Translations under genes and position numbers: made by a program
Shown here: positions 1 to 9,415 of the stretch, one piece after another
Position numbering within the stretch: the first letter of the stretch is position 1
Layout of the letters: each line of letters begins with the position of its first letter
Source of the DNA: Termitomyces sp. T153
Lineage: Eukaryota > Basidiomycota > Agaricomycetes > Agaricales > Lyophyllaceae
Assembly: GCA_018296165.2 (NCBI GenBank)
Contig: JACKQL020000004.1
Location: 1,054,001-1,118,000 of the forward strand
DNA: 64,000 nucleotides
Direction: 5' to 3'
Notes under the pieces: generated by a model
Databases searched by the model: none
What the model saw: the letters and a program-made list of their open reading frames with translations, nothing else
Told to the model about the DNA's origin: nothing

Positions 1-776
1 GGAGGAGACACAACGTCAGTTTGAGGGGGAGGGAGGTGAAGGTTGTGGTCGGTGTCGAGGATGTGCGGCTCGAGCCGGGTGGGCCGGCGTATGCGGGGTC
101 GCAGTGGCATGTGGAGGGGATGAGGAACGAGAGGATCGTGGCCGTAGGCGAGTATTATGCCGAGATCGTACGTCCGTTATCGTATATACATACATATACA
201 CATAGCTAACGACACCCGTTCCGCACACAGGAAAACATAACACAACCTACGCTCTCCTTCCGCATGGCCACGACCTACCCCCGCCGGTTCGCAGCCGGCG
301 ACAACGGCGCCACGCTCCGCACGTGGGGTCTGCGTGACGGCGACGCATGCCACCAACATATCGGCACGCGCCCACTCACGCCCGGCCTCCTCCTCGCCTT
401 CCCAAATCTCTACCAATCCTCCTTGTCGCCCTTCGCCCTCGCGGACCCCACGCGTCCAGGGCGCCTCACGCTCGTGCGTTTCGGGCTCGTCGATCCGGAG
501 GTGGGCGGCGTAGTCTGCACGGGCGACGTCGCGCCGCAGCAGGAGGCGTGGATCCGCGAAGCGGTGTACGAGGCGCTGTGTGGGAGCGGGAGGGTGCCTA
601 GGGAGATTGGGGATATGGTGATGGAGAGGGTGGAGGGGCTCGTGGGGGAGGACGAGGCGAGGGAGTGTGCGTGGAGGTTGAGGGAGGTTAGGGAGGCGTT
701 TAGGATTGGGAATGATCAGTATCATTTTTGTATACCGTTTGATGTGTGGAGTGCTCCTGAGGCTGGGGCGTTTTGA
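1..776 (+). CDS. DUF4246 family protein, 3' part (5' end outside window)
   Basis: Two exons are visible: window start to 167, intron 168-230 (GTACGT...CACAG), then 231-776 ending in TGA. Reading enters in the frame that starts at base 3. Exon 1 gives the block GSQWHVEGMRNERIVAVGEYY, shortened here from the typical DUF4246 G-S-W-H-V-E-G-M stretch, and the spliced continuation reads ENITQPTLSFRM. Exon 2 carries FPNLYQSSLSPFALADPT and LVDPEV, the usual C-terminal DUF4246 signatures, before a Glu/Arg-rich helical tail. Members are large fungal proteins of unknown function; the His-x-Glu in the WHVEG block could be a metal ligand of an oxygenase-like fold, but that is inference. The start codon and most of the protein lie left of the window. 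The frame is intact up to the stop, so the gene looks functional. Confidence 0.85.
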
Positions 777-1079
777 GGGGAGGTTTTTTGGAGGTGTATT
801 AGATAGGAAGTAAGGATGTGTTAATGAGATGGGATAGATGGCTTTACAATAATGATTTTTAGGTCTTGTACACCAGCACGTTTTAGTGCAGTCTTCAAGT
901 TAGATCTCAGCCTCTCCCCGCTCGCCAGTGACAACGAACTTGAAACGAATGAGTCCACGAACTTACTCGAAAGATTGACGTAAGTCACGCTGCGGGGGTG
1001 ATTGATACTTTCAGATCATCGTTTAGCTTTGATACTTATATCCGAGTCGAACACCTCAAGCTCGAAGACATATCGATTT
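777..1079. other. Intergenic, nothing recognised
   Basis: Sequence downstream of the DUF4246 stop is AT-richer than the gene. No further frame, tRNA or repeat was recognised before the first copy of the 0.2-kb duplicated element. Confidence 0.5.
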
Positions 1080-1290
1080 CTTTTTTCAAACGTGCATTTA
1101 GTGGCCCAAGGCTGGCTCAGCGCCCAGGCCCGGGACCCCACAACAAGGGAGCACGTGGACGACGAGTTGCCGAGACGTCGCCCATTCCCGGGAAGGGTGT
1201 GCCCCGTTGCATTCGCAATCTTTCTGATGAGTTGCCCTTCACACCGTTGAGGGTCCAAGCGGTGATTAGTCGTGCTTAGTCCTTGTCTTG
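1080..1290 (+). repeat. 0.2-kb direct repeat, copy A
   Basis: Shares most of its length with 1665-1890: the same succession ACGTGCATTTAGTGGCC, CCCGGGACCC, GGGAGCACGTGGACGACGAG, CCCATTCCCGGGAAGGGT, and GCATTCGCAATCTTTCTGAT. There is no long convincing frame and no target duplication was found. It could be an old non-autonomous insertion or a simple local duplication. Confidence 0.8.
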
Positions 1291-1664
1291 TTTGGGTGAG
1301 TTATGGGTCGGTTTTTGGAAACTCACCGGTGGACGAGAACAGGGCCACGGTGGATTTGGTTTGCATGCGCTATCAAATATATATCCAAAAAGAAAAGTTC
1401 AATCAGCAGATGAGAGTTTAAGGGAAAAAAGAAACGGAGCGGTAGATTATCTACTATCGTATCGTATTTGGAAAACTCGTCAGTGACGAGACGGGGCGTC
1501 TACGCCCCCCCCTCCCTCCCCCCACAGTAGAAATAGGTCAAACCTAAAGCCTATCGAAACATCCAAAAGCAAAGTTTATCCAAATGAATCAACGAGAAAC
1601 TATGATGGAAGACGTACTATAACATCCAAGATCAAAAATCTTGAAGGGCTTCGTCGGTGTTGAT

Positions 1665-1890
1665 GTTTTCGAACGTGCATTTAGTGGCCAAGCCTCCGAA
1701 GGAGACTTGGCTCAGGCCCGGGACCCACGACAAGGGAGCACGTGGACGACGAGTCGGACGTCGCCCATTCCCGGGAAGGGTAGTTGCAGGTGTGCCCTGT
1801 TGCATTCGCAATCTTTCTGATGAGTTGCCCTCCACACCGCTGAGGGTCACCGCTTGCCTGCAAGCGATGATGAGTTATGCTTAGTCTTAG
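1665..1890 (+). repeat. 0.2-kb direct repeat, copy B
   Basis: Second copy of the 1080-1290 element in the same orientation about 580 bp downstream. Relative to copy A it has small insertions (for example around GTAGTTGCAGG) and base changes. Both copies end near TTGAGGGTC/CTGAGGGTC followed by GCGATGA-like sequence. Its function is unknown. Confidence 0.8.
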
Positions 1891-2357
1891 TCCTGTAAAT
1901 GTCTAGGTGAGGTTAGTCAGTTGGCTACGTATCCATCTCAGATTCTTAGTTTTTATTTTGATTCTCACCCAGTTAAGCTTAAGCCGTTCACTGATTTAAC
2001 TCTCAAGTTGGTTGACGCTCAATATCATCTCATCTCATCTCATCTCAACCAGCTGGACTGGATCGACGTCCTTGGACGGTCTCATCTCACAGTGGAAATC
2101 AGACTCATGACTCAGACGCTCTCAACTTCAGCTTATGTGGGTCGTAGATGGTTGGTTGATGAGGGGTGGCCTGGTCTTCCGAGTCTTGGTCCTGCAGCTC
2201 CGACTCTTGACGTTCTTGATCTTGAAGCTCCTGGTCTTCTTCCGTCTTCCGGTCTTGATCCAAAGTCCATATGGCAGCCCTGAGTAGTCCACTTGATCTT
2301 GGTCTTGCAACGTCTCCGTCGGCCCCGCGGATTGTAGTAGTACGTCCAGGTCCACCG

Positions 2358-2510
2358 CGTTCGTCCAGGAGAGCCCGTCCAGAGTCCAGGTCCTCGTTCA
2401 CCTCGTTCGTCCAAGAGAGCCCGTCCAGAGTCCAGGTCCTCGTCCACCTCGTTCGTCCAGGAGAGCCCGTCCAGAGTCCAGGTCCTCGTCCACCTCGTTC
2501 GTCCAAAAGA
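2358..2510. repeat. Minisatellite, 46-bp unit, about 3.3 copies
   Basis: Tandem units start at 2358, 2404, 2450 and (partial) 2496. Each begins CGTTCGTCCA and continues GGAGAGCCCG TCCAGAGTCC. Units differ by single bases (GTTCACCT versus GTCCACCT, CCAAGAGAG versus CCAGGAGAG). Because 46 is not divisible by three, the unit does not encode a repeating peptide in one frame, which argues for non-coding DNA. Confidence 0.9.
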
Positions 2511-3299
2511 GCGCAGCCAGAAGCTACAAGTGGGAGCCTCGTCTTCTTCCGTCGTCGATAAGTGAGTCGCGCGTGTGGAGAGAGGAAACTAGACGGAAAG
2601 AGGATGAAGGGAAGGGGGCGAAAGAGGAAGATGATGAACCACACGAACGATAAAAAAGGTACTTATATACCTGGGCCCCTCCATGACAACGCATGGCGTA
2701 CAACAAGCCACAGTCTCCTCACATACGCGGATAAACTCTCAAATGGAAAAAGAAAAACAAGAGAAATAAAGACAAGCATTGTGTGTCAACAATTAACGTA
2801 GATACAGATACCTTTTTTCGGAGTAACCTTGCCTATTGTAGTTATACAAAAGGTGTGGGCGCATGCCTTGGTGACCGTAAAGAGACATCCGTTCGAGTGG
2901 CTTTGATTGTGCTGCTGTGTTGTTCTGAGTTTAGATCTACGTAGTCAGGAGTGAGTTGCCTTGGAAAGCAAGTAGATTCCGAAGATTTGGATTGGATGAG
3001 TCACTGTTACTAAATTTGATTTTTTTGTCCTCGCCGGGGTTTTTTATGGAATGCGAACACTTGACCGCGGCTTTGGAAAACCCAGCGTAGACATGTAGAG
3101 TAAGTATGTCCATGACCAAAGTGATTCGTTGCGATAAATGCGTATTGTAGAAGAAGAAGTCGTTTGTGGGTGCACAATTGTCTCTAGGTAACAGTGTGGC
3201 GTATCATACAAAGAATCACGTGATATCAATTAATTGTGGGTCCGCGTTTTTTTTTTTTCGTTCTTTCGCCCATGTTCACGCACACTCGATAGTTCTTCG
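2511..3299. other. Intergenic, no gene recognised
   Basis: Mixed-composition DNA after the minisatellite. Frames present are short and without family resemblance. No RNA gene was recognised. Confidence 0.45.
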
Positions 3300-3500
3300 C
3301 TGTCGCACACGACCGCCTCGACCTCGCCTCTCAAGCGTCTTTGTCTGTACGTGGCGGCAAAAACCGTGCTAAAGGAGATGGGCAAGATAAACAAATGGAA
3401 GTGGATAATGTCAGTGCCGCTTGCGCGTGATGCGGGCGCGAATGTCGTTACGTGGGGCGTAATGCGGGAGAAAGCTCTGCCGGCGGGCGTATAAAGGCTG
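3300..3500 (+). pseudogene. Fragment of a TBC-domain Rab-GAP gene (copy of part of the gene at 21880-23669)
   Basis: The stretch matches the 5' part of exon 2 of the TBC gene at about 22470-22730. It shares CACGACCG.CTCG, CTCAAGCGTCTTTG, AAGGAGA.GGGCA and the nearly identical GCGAATGTCGTTACGTGG. In translation the fragment reads RDAGANVVTWGVMREK against RDAGANVVTWCVKQGK in the intact gene. No other exon of the TBC gene is present, and the frame cannot give the catalytic domain. I infer a truncated duplicate that has drifted. It lies about 0.5 kb left of a peptide-gene relic, mirroring the order TBC gene then peptide gene at 22-26 kb. Confidence 0.8.
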
Positions 3501-4035
3501 AACGCGCGGTGCAAGTACAATCTGGATTGGTATTGTATTTTACGTAGTACTTCGGAGATGGAGATAACGAGTGAGATCTACACCAACGTTCAACGGTCAA
3601 CAGCTGACAGTGGTGGACATTTGACATTGACATCAATTCACTACGTCGAACTCTTCTCTTACACCAGATATGATACTAGCTAAATTGAGTTGCCTTAGGC
3701 TGTATTACAGTTCTTGGATGTGAAAATTGTATCCGACTCTTGCTGCATCTTAGCTCTTAGTTGCCTTTCTTCTTCCAATAAGCTATGGGCCACAGCAACA
3801 AAGATCTTTCACGGTTCTATTGGAGAGTAGATCTGTTGGAGCGAACAAAGATTGGCCGCATCCTCATGAGTTTCAATAATTTTCTTCAGATCCGCATTTT
3901 GTTCGACAGGAGCGGCAAGCGGTTGGCCGACGCACCCAATATGCTCGTCTGATCTGTAAGATAAGCTTGAATGAATCCGTATACCGTGTATACGCTGCCG
4001 GCACTTCAGACAGGGTATGCCCCCATTTGGGACAC

Positions 4036-4340
4036 TTGCCAGATGTCCGGACTTTGGCGTGCTCGACGACTCGGATCAAAAAGCTGTGGAACAGATTTGC
4101 GCAAGAAAAAAGAACCGAGATTTGACCATGACTCTAAACTCGTGTATGCTGAGCTGGTGATGTGTGGTCCAAACTGGCTGAACGACCGACTCCACATACT
4201 ACACGCGAGTACTTACATCATAGTCTTCAATGTATGGATGCCTTTGTAAATTATAAAGCAGATTATATGAAGGAACGGTTGCCATCAGTCTGAGGTTCCC
4301 TTGTGGTCACATATATACTAACAATAGATACGTTGTCAGT
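4036..4340 (+). pseudogene. Relic of the small secreted peptide gene locus with the coding part deleted
   Basis: The left portion (4036-4115, AGATGTCCGGACTTTG...GCTCGACGACTCGGATCAA...CAGATTTGCGCAAGA) matches the distal upstream regions of the peptide genes at 17220-17285 and 18929-19000. The right portion (4148-4320, GCTGAGCTGG...CTGAACGACCGACTCCACAT...GTATGGATGCCTTTGTAAA) matches the 3' flank of the second peptide gene (19572-19740). The TATA box, signal-peptide exon, intron and mature-peptide exon expected between them are missing. I infer deletion of the gene from a duplicated block. Confidence 0.7.
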
Positions 4341-5109
4341 CGAGTCGTCGATCCATCCATCTAGTCTTTCATGAACTTTTGGTTATTACTCTTTTCATCT
4401 GTGATAGTTATAATGTCAGGCTATTAAGCAGTGGCATCACACGAGTTAAGTTAGAGTTCGGACCAGTAGTTGACCAGAATGAACTCTCTTCATTTTCTGT
4501 CTACTTGTAGCTTCTTATACTAAGTGACCTTGTTTGTATCGTAAACAATAAAATTGTAAGTAAGAAGTATTTTGTGTGAAAATTGTAAGTAGGAAGAGAA
4601 GAAAATCGTTGGGAAATGAGTACTGATGATTTTATGATCGACTTGATCATGGCTGTGTTTCGGGGTCTAGGCTCACACCGTCACATATGCCCTCCTGGGC
4701 CCTGCTCAGGGTCCAACTCAGATAGAGAGCTGTCCCATCGATCCGGAGAAGGGAGTGACAGGTCGAGTGGCAAGAGCATCAGTCTGGCAATCCATTCAGC
4801 TAGAGGGTTGAGAACCATAAGGTGTTCTTTCCACGATGACTACCAGAGTGGGATTTGCTGTGATAGCTATTCAACTCAGTTTGCAAGAGCATAAGCTTGC
4901 AGAAGGCGATGACATGCTTGTTCAGGATCTCATGGCTGAACTCCCCATTCTGATCATGGAAAGAATCCAGCACGCTGCAAAGGTTCCATATCTCCCTGTC
5001 CATGAGCATGTCTACAATCAACTCTGATGGCCTGCAGCCACAGGGACAATGTTGTGGAGGACAATTTCAGAGGTAAGTCCTGCAATTGTAAGTCACTACA
5101 TACCAAGAG
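4341..5109. other. Left flank of the copia insertion, no gene recognised
   Basis: The stretch contains several short frames, the longest 92 codons at 4616, none with recognisable family features. The 5 bases AAGAG at 5105-5109 are the left target-site duplication of the copia element. Confidence 0.4.
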
Positions 5110-5482
5110 TGTTGGAATCCCAACTAGCAGTGACAATAGACAGGTGTTGGTAACACCTAGAAGGCAGATTATATCTAGAAGACAGATTATATCAGTTGAA
5201 GTATTCCTCAGAATCGTATAATCGAGACTATATTGTATGTACCTAGAAGACAGATTATATCAGTTGAAGTATTCTAGGTACGACTATCAGTATGAGTGGA
5301 TATGAGTATGGTGTAAGTAATGTACCCTCAGAATCGTATAATTGAGACTGAGGGTACTGCAGTAGCGGGTGTGTATATATATCAGATTCAGACAAAGGAG
5401 TCGGTGGCCCTCGGTGGCCCTAGCTCCCTGACAATGGTGTGCGCGGTACTCTTCACATCATCACGTCCACGGTATTCTAACA
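5110..5482 (-). repeat. Copia 3' LTR (left copy)
   Basis: 373-bp LTR matching 16237-16609 with about 98.7% identity by hand count. It contains an internal duplication of a segment beginning AGAAGACAGATTATATCAG and of CAGAATCGTATAAT. A TATATATA run at about 5373-5380 lies in the region expected for the minus-strand promoter. Confidence 0.97.
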
Positions 5483-5494
5483 CTCCTCCTTACC
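5483..5494 (-). other. Copia polypurine tract
   Basis: On the minus strand the twelve bases before the 3' LTR read GGTAAGGAGGAG, the normal position and composition for plus-strand DNA priming in an LTR element. Confidence 0.8.
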
Positions 5495-5541
5495 GCATAC
5501 ACAATTTGTCATCTCCTCCTCACGCGTGGGATTGTGGCGTG

Positions 5542-6909
5542 CTATGTTACTCCAAGCATGTGTCGGAGTCGAACGAATAGCGGTTTCGGTAGGGGCTTCG
5601 TGAACATGTCGGCTATGTTGTCTCTAGTGTTGACGTACTCAATGGCTATCTCTCCGTTGTGGGCGCGTTCGCGAATGAAGTGGTATTTAATGTCGAAGTG
5701 TTTTACTCTTGCGTGCGCCGTCGGGTCCTCTGAGAGCGAGATCGCAGCTTTGTTGTCACAGAACATTGTCGTCGGATTGCTGGTGAAGTCCCACCCGATG
5801 GCTTTGAGGAGCATCCTCAGCCATATACATTCCTGAGTTGACTCATATGCGGACATGTATTCGGCTTCGCACGACGAGGTCGCCACAGTCTTTTGTTTTC
5901 GAACTGACCAAGAGACCGCTCCAGTTCCTAGCGACCAGGTATATCCGCTTGTACTCCTCCTTGTGTCCAGGCAACTGGCCCAATCCGCATCAGTAAATCC
6001 TCGCAACACTACGGATGGTCCGCCTAAGCGTAGTTTCAGTTCTCGCATTCCTTTCAGGTACCTGACTAGTCTGATGCCTGCGTTCCAGTGAGTTCTGTTG
6101 TAACTGTCTAGGAATTGGGATAGTTGTTGGACTGCGAATGCTATGTCGGGGCGGGTTGCAATTGCGATGTAGAGTAGGCATCCGACTAGTGATCTATATG
6201 GAAGCTTTGCAATATCCTCTTTCTCTTCCAGGGTCTGAGCATCACGGTTCGGTCATCGAAGCTTTGTGCCAGGGTCCATCGGTAACGAGAGTGGGTAGGC
6301 ATCCTTTTGGCCAAATTGCTGTACGACGTGGTCTATGAAGGCTGTTTGTGATAGTGCCACGGTCTTTTCCGTTCTATCCCATTCTACTGACACGCCGACA
6401 AGATAGCGAGGAGTGCCCAAGTCTGAGATAGCCCAGACACTGCGCATTTGTGACTTGAGGCAGTCGTTCTCATCCTTGGAGCTGGCAATGGACAGAAAAT
6501 CGTCGACGTGGACGGCCGCAATAACAGTCCCTGTGGTTGACTTCCTGTAATATATGCAAGACTCACAAGCCAACCTTGTGAAACCCCATGACAACATTCT
6601 CTCATTCATTGTTCGATTCCATATCCTCCCTGCCTGCTTCATTCCATATAGGCCTCGCACCAGCTCACACACCCAATCTTCCTTCCCCAGTTCCTTAAAA
6701 CCTTCTGGCTGCTCCATATATTGAACTTCGTCATCTGGGAGTAATCCATACAGAAAAGCTGTCTTAATGTCGATTTGAGTCGCGTCCCAACCCTCGGTTG
6801 CAGCAATGTGCAACAGAATTCGCCATGATTCCATGCGTGCTGTCGGGGACGTGGTTTTGTTGTAATCCTTTCTGTAGATTTGCTTGTAGCCTTTGAACAT
6901 GAGTCGCAC
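5542..6909 (-). pseudogene. Copia polyprotein, C-terminal part: reverse transcriptase and RNase H
   Basis: The frame continues the polyprotein interrupted at 12725. It enters with LMFKGYKQIYRKDYNKT, then shows the RT blocks DATQIDIKTAFLYGLL and VHVDDFLSIAS (HVDD catalytic pair) and PRYLVGVSVEWD. The same frame goes on through a TGA at 6255-6253 into LVGCLLYIAIATRPDIAF and the RNase H region with FTDADWASC, SWSVRKQKTVATSSCEAEY, DNKAAISLSEDP and a C-terminal NIADMFTKPLPKPLF. The TGA stands where an arginine codon CGA is likely, so one transition explains it. The coding strand is minus and the stop falls about 60 bp before the 3' LTR. With the N-terminal part this is a normal-length copia pol. 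Confidence 0.93.
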
Positions 6910-8074
6910 TGTCAGGGTCCGCTGACCTCGGGGGCGCAGCTGCACTGGGCGAGTCCTTACTAGGCGGGCGTGATTCCCCTGCATTGGTGACCGGACACTC
7001 AAAGACATTCCGGGTCCTGGTGGTTTGCACGGGTAATTGGGGAGATGTGATCCAGACAGATCCGGGAAGGTCCGGAGAAGTCGGATTGTGGGGAAATGAG
7101 ACGGTCTTGGCGGGGTTCAGGCAGAAGGCCGTACGGGAGATTCGCGGAAGCAAGGGAGTAGGTGGCTGTGTGATCAATGGGGGCGGAGCCGGGGTTTGAT
7201 GGGAGATCATTTGGAGTTGATGGAGTCCGGGACCGAGCGAAGAGTGAGGTCCGGACCTGGTAAGGAGTGTCGGGGTTCGTAATTATAATCGCGGAGTTCG
7301 TGAGGTCGTTAGGGTTGATGAAGAATTGGGCACAAGGGTCAGACGTCGTCACCGAGACGGCATCGGACAAGACAATATGGAACAAGAGTAGATTCGAGTG
7401 GAGGTACGAAACGATGACGAGAACGATAACAAAAAGGGGACGAGACAAGACCGGGAGACTGAGATAAGACCGGGAGACTGAGATAAGACCGGGAGACTGA
7501 GATAAGACCGGGAAACTGAGAGTAAGGAGAAAGAGATACGAAAACGAACACGAAACACAAAGAGGAAACAATCAGACCATAGGTAACGTTAAGCAATATC
7601 AAGACCGGAGTACGAAGAGCTACTCGATGACTTATATACTGACTACCGGAGGACTTCGGGGTACGTCGGCTGTGGCGGCGGGGCTTGGCGGGGCTTGACA
7701 GAGCGGGCGGGTGTCGGTTGTGATCGAAGATCGTGCCGCGCTGATACGTTGATGGGATCGCGGGTTGTTCCGAGGTTGTCGTGATATTCCGGAATAGGTC
7801 GGAGGAAGCAGGGTGTTGAGTTAATGATGGGTGGGCGAAGATCAGGAATAGCGGGGGTGGTTCTCGGGGTTTGGGAAGCCCAGGGTAAGTGTCAGTGGCT
7901 GCGGGGCAGGCACCGAAGTTGGCCAGGGGGCCGTCGGAGTTAGCCGGGGATGTGTCGGAGTTAGCCGAAGTAGGCGTGGGCATGGGCGGAAGTTCGGCGG
8001 AGCGTTGGGGGTCCTTTTGGGGGTTCGGGGGTTTGATGGACGATGTGCGGGGCTTTGGGGAATGGGTCGTGACA
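6910..8074 (-). repeat. 3' LTR of the nested element
   Basis: 1165 bp, nearly identical to 11561-12724. On the minus strand it holds TATATAAG (plus 7631-7638) followed 32 nt later by GGTCTTGATATT (plus 7595-7606), the inferred transcript start. A GGGAGACTGAGATAAGACC-like unit is repeated several times at 7450-7515. Confidence 0.96.
7595..7638 (-). promoter_or_regulatory. Inferred LTR core promoter and 5' end of element RNA
   Basis: Reading the minus strand, TATATAAG (plus 7638 to 7631) is followed at normal TATA-to-start spacing by GGTCTTGATATT (plus 7606 to 7595). This 12-mer is the exact complement of the bases adjoining the 5' LTR (plus 11548-11559), as expected if the RNA 5' end folds back as primer. 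In the right LTR the TATA box has one change (TACATAAG, plus 12281-12288). Confidence 0.65.
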
Positions 8075-8087
8075 TCACCCCCCTTTC
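8075..8087 (-). other. Polypurine tract of the nested element
   Basis: On the minus strand the bases before the LTR read GAAAGGGGGGTGA. This fixes the element orientation as right to left. Confidence 0.75.
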
Positions 8088-8284
8088 AGCGTCGAGACCC
8101 TTCGAGACGCGGGGCAGGACGGGGACCGGCGGGGCGTGGGAGTCGAAGCCGAGCAATATTGATCAATCCGCAGCGAGTGATAGCGGCGTGGGAGGCGAAG
8201 TCGAAGCGCGGCCGCCGTTTCGTCAGGGTCCTCCTCACTCAATTTAAAGCTTTGGGCGTGCCCCGGGGTTTCCCAAATTTCGTC

Positions 8285-9415
8285 ATGTCTTCCCCCGGCG
8301 TTCCAGTGGTTTCTCCCGCCGATTTAGACGAGGTGGTGGTGTATGACAGTGGGGGTGAGGAGTTCGAGCGTCGGCGCCGGGGTAGCGTTAGGGACCGGAG
8401 TCGTAAGTGTTGTCGAATTTTCCTTTCGGGATGGTTAACGGGGTTCCGGTAGAGTCGTCCGTAGTAGTAGTGGTAGACTTTCCGGGGGTTCCGAAGCGGA
8501 CCAAGTTTCGTCCCGCGGTGCCAAAGGGGAAGGGGGCGTCTTCGGTGGTGGTTCGGGGAAAGCGTCGAGCTTCCCCACCCTCGGGGGCGGGACCCAGCAA
8601 GAGGCCGCGTGGGCGCGAGTTGTCGGCGGGGCCGCCCGAGTCTTCCCTCTTTTCCCCTGTCCCTGGCGTTCCCTCGGAGCGGTCGTCGAGTCCCTCCGCG
8701 CCGATTCCTTCAATCACGGAGGTCTTCCTTCGCAAGCAGGTGGAGGCCTTGACGACGTCGTTGGCAGTACGGGAGGGGGAGCTCCGCCGGGCGAGGGAGG
8801 ATCGTGACGCGGCGCGGACGGAGAAGGAAGCGATGGAGCGGGAGAGGAATACTTCGGTGCGCGTGGCAACGGAGCGGGCGCTAGAGGTGCGGGGTCTGCG
8901 GGAGCGTCTGGCGCAGGTGGAGGGGCAACCCGCGGGGGAAGCGGAGGGGCGGGGACGAGTTCCGGAGGGGGATGCGTTGTGGGCGGAGCTGGAGGCGGCG
9001 AGGCGGAGGGAGGATTGGTTGGCCAACGAGGCCGCCTCGGGTCGCGCGGGGATTCTTCGTGAGTTGTCTCCCGTTCCTCCGTTCGTTATTGACGGTTCAT
9101 TTTCGGAGTTTAGGCTGGGTGCGGGAGCATCGAGTCCTCTTGGACGGTGCCTCCGCGGCGTTCGCGTCGATTCAGGACGGGTTGACGCAGGGGTCCGCGG
9201 TCCAGCCTCCGGAGTTGCAGCAGGGAATGGCGCGGTTGGAGAGGTTGCTGGCGGGGCATCGGCGACGCAATGCGGTGGCCCCGGGGTCGTGGTGGGAGGT
9301 GGCGGCCGATGCGGGGGAGGCATTGCCGGGGTTGGCGGAGATTCTAGCGGTGGTGCGGGCCCAGATGGAGGTCGACCTGGGGGTTGGGCTTCCGGGAGGT
9401 CCGGGGAGGGAGTGA
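8285..9415 (+). CDS. Coiled-coil protein carried antisense inside the nested LTR element
   Basis: Three exons give an uninterrupted 341-residue reading: 8285-8402, 8453-9058 and 9114-9415. The introns are 50 and 55 nt (GTAAGT...GGTAG, GTGAGT...TTTAG), and both splice phases restore frame. The N-terminus (MSSPGVPVVSPADLDEV) leads into a Pro/Ser/Arg-rich basic segment that could be a nuclear localisation region. About residues 135-205 form a charged heptad-like coiled coil (VEALTTSLAVREGELRRARE and on). After the second splice the sequence WVREHRVLLDGASAAF and a helical C-terminus with GSWWEVAADAGEALPG follow. Similar uncharacterised proteins are, to my recollection, multicopy in agaricomycete genomes. 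It has no gag, zinc-knuckle or enzyme motif. GC content is very high. The gene runs against the LTR transcription direction, so it probably has its own promoter. Function is unknown. Confidence 0.7.

Noticed and set aside
177..725. 182-codon minus-strand frame over the DUF4246 exons
   Set aside because: Antisense shadow of a conserved gene, without family features.
6048..6253. Suspected frameshift between copia RT and RNase H
   Set aside because: Both parts are in the same frame; a single TGA explains the break.
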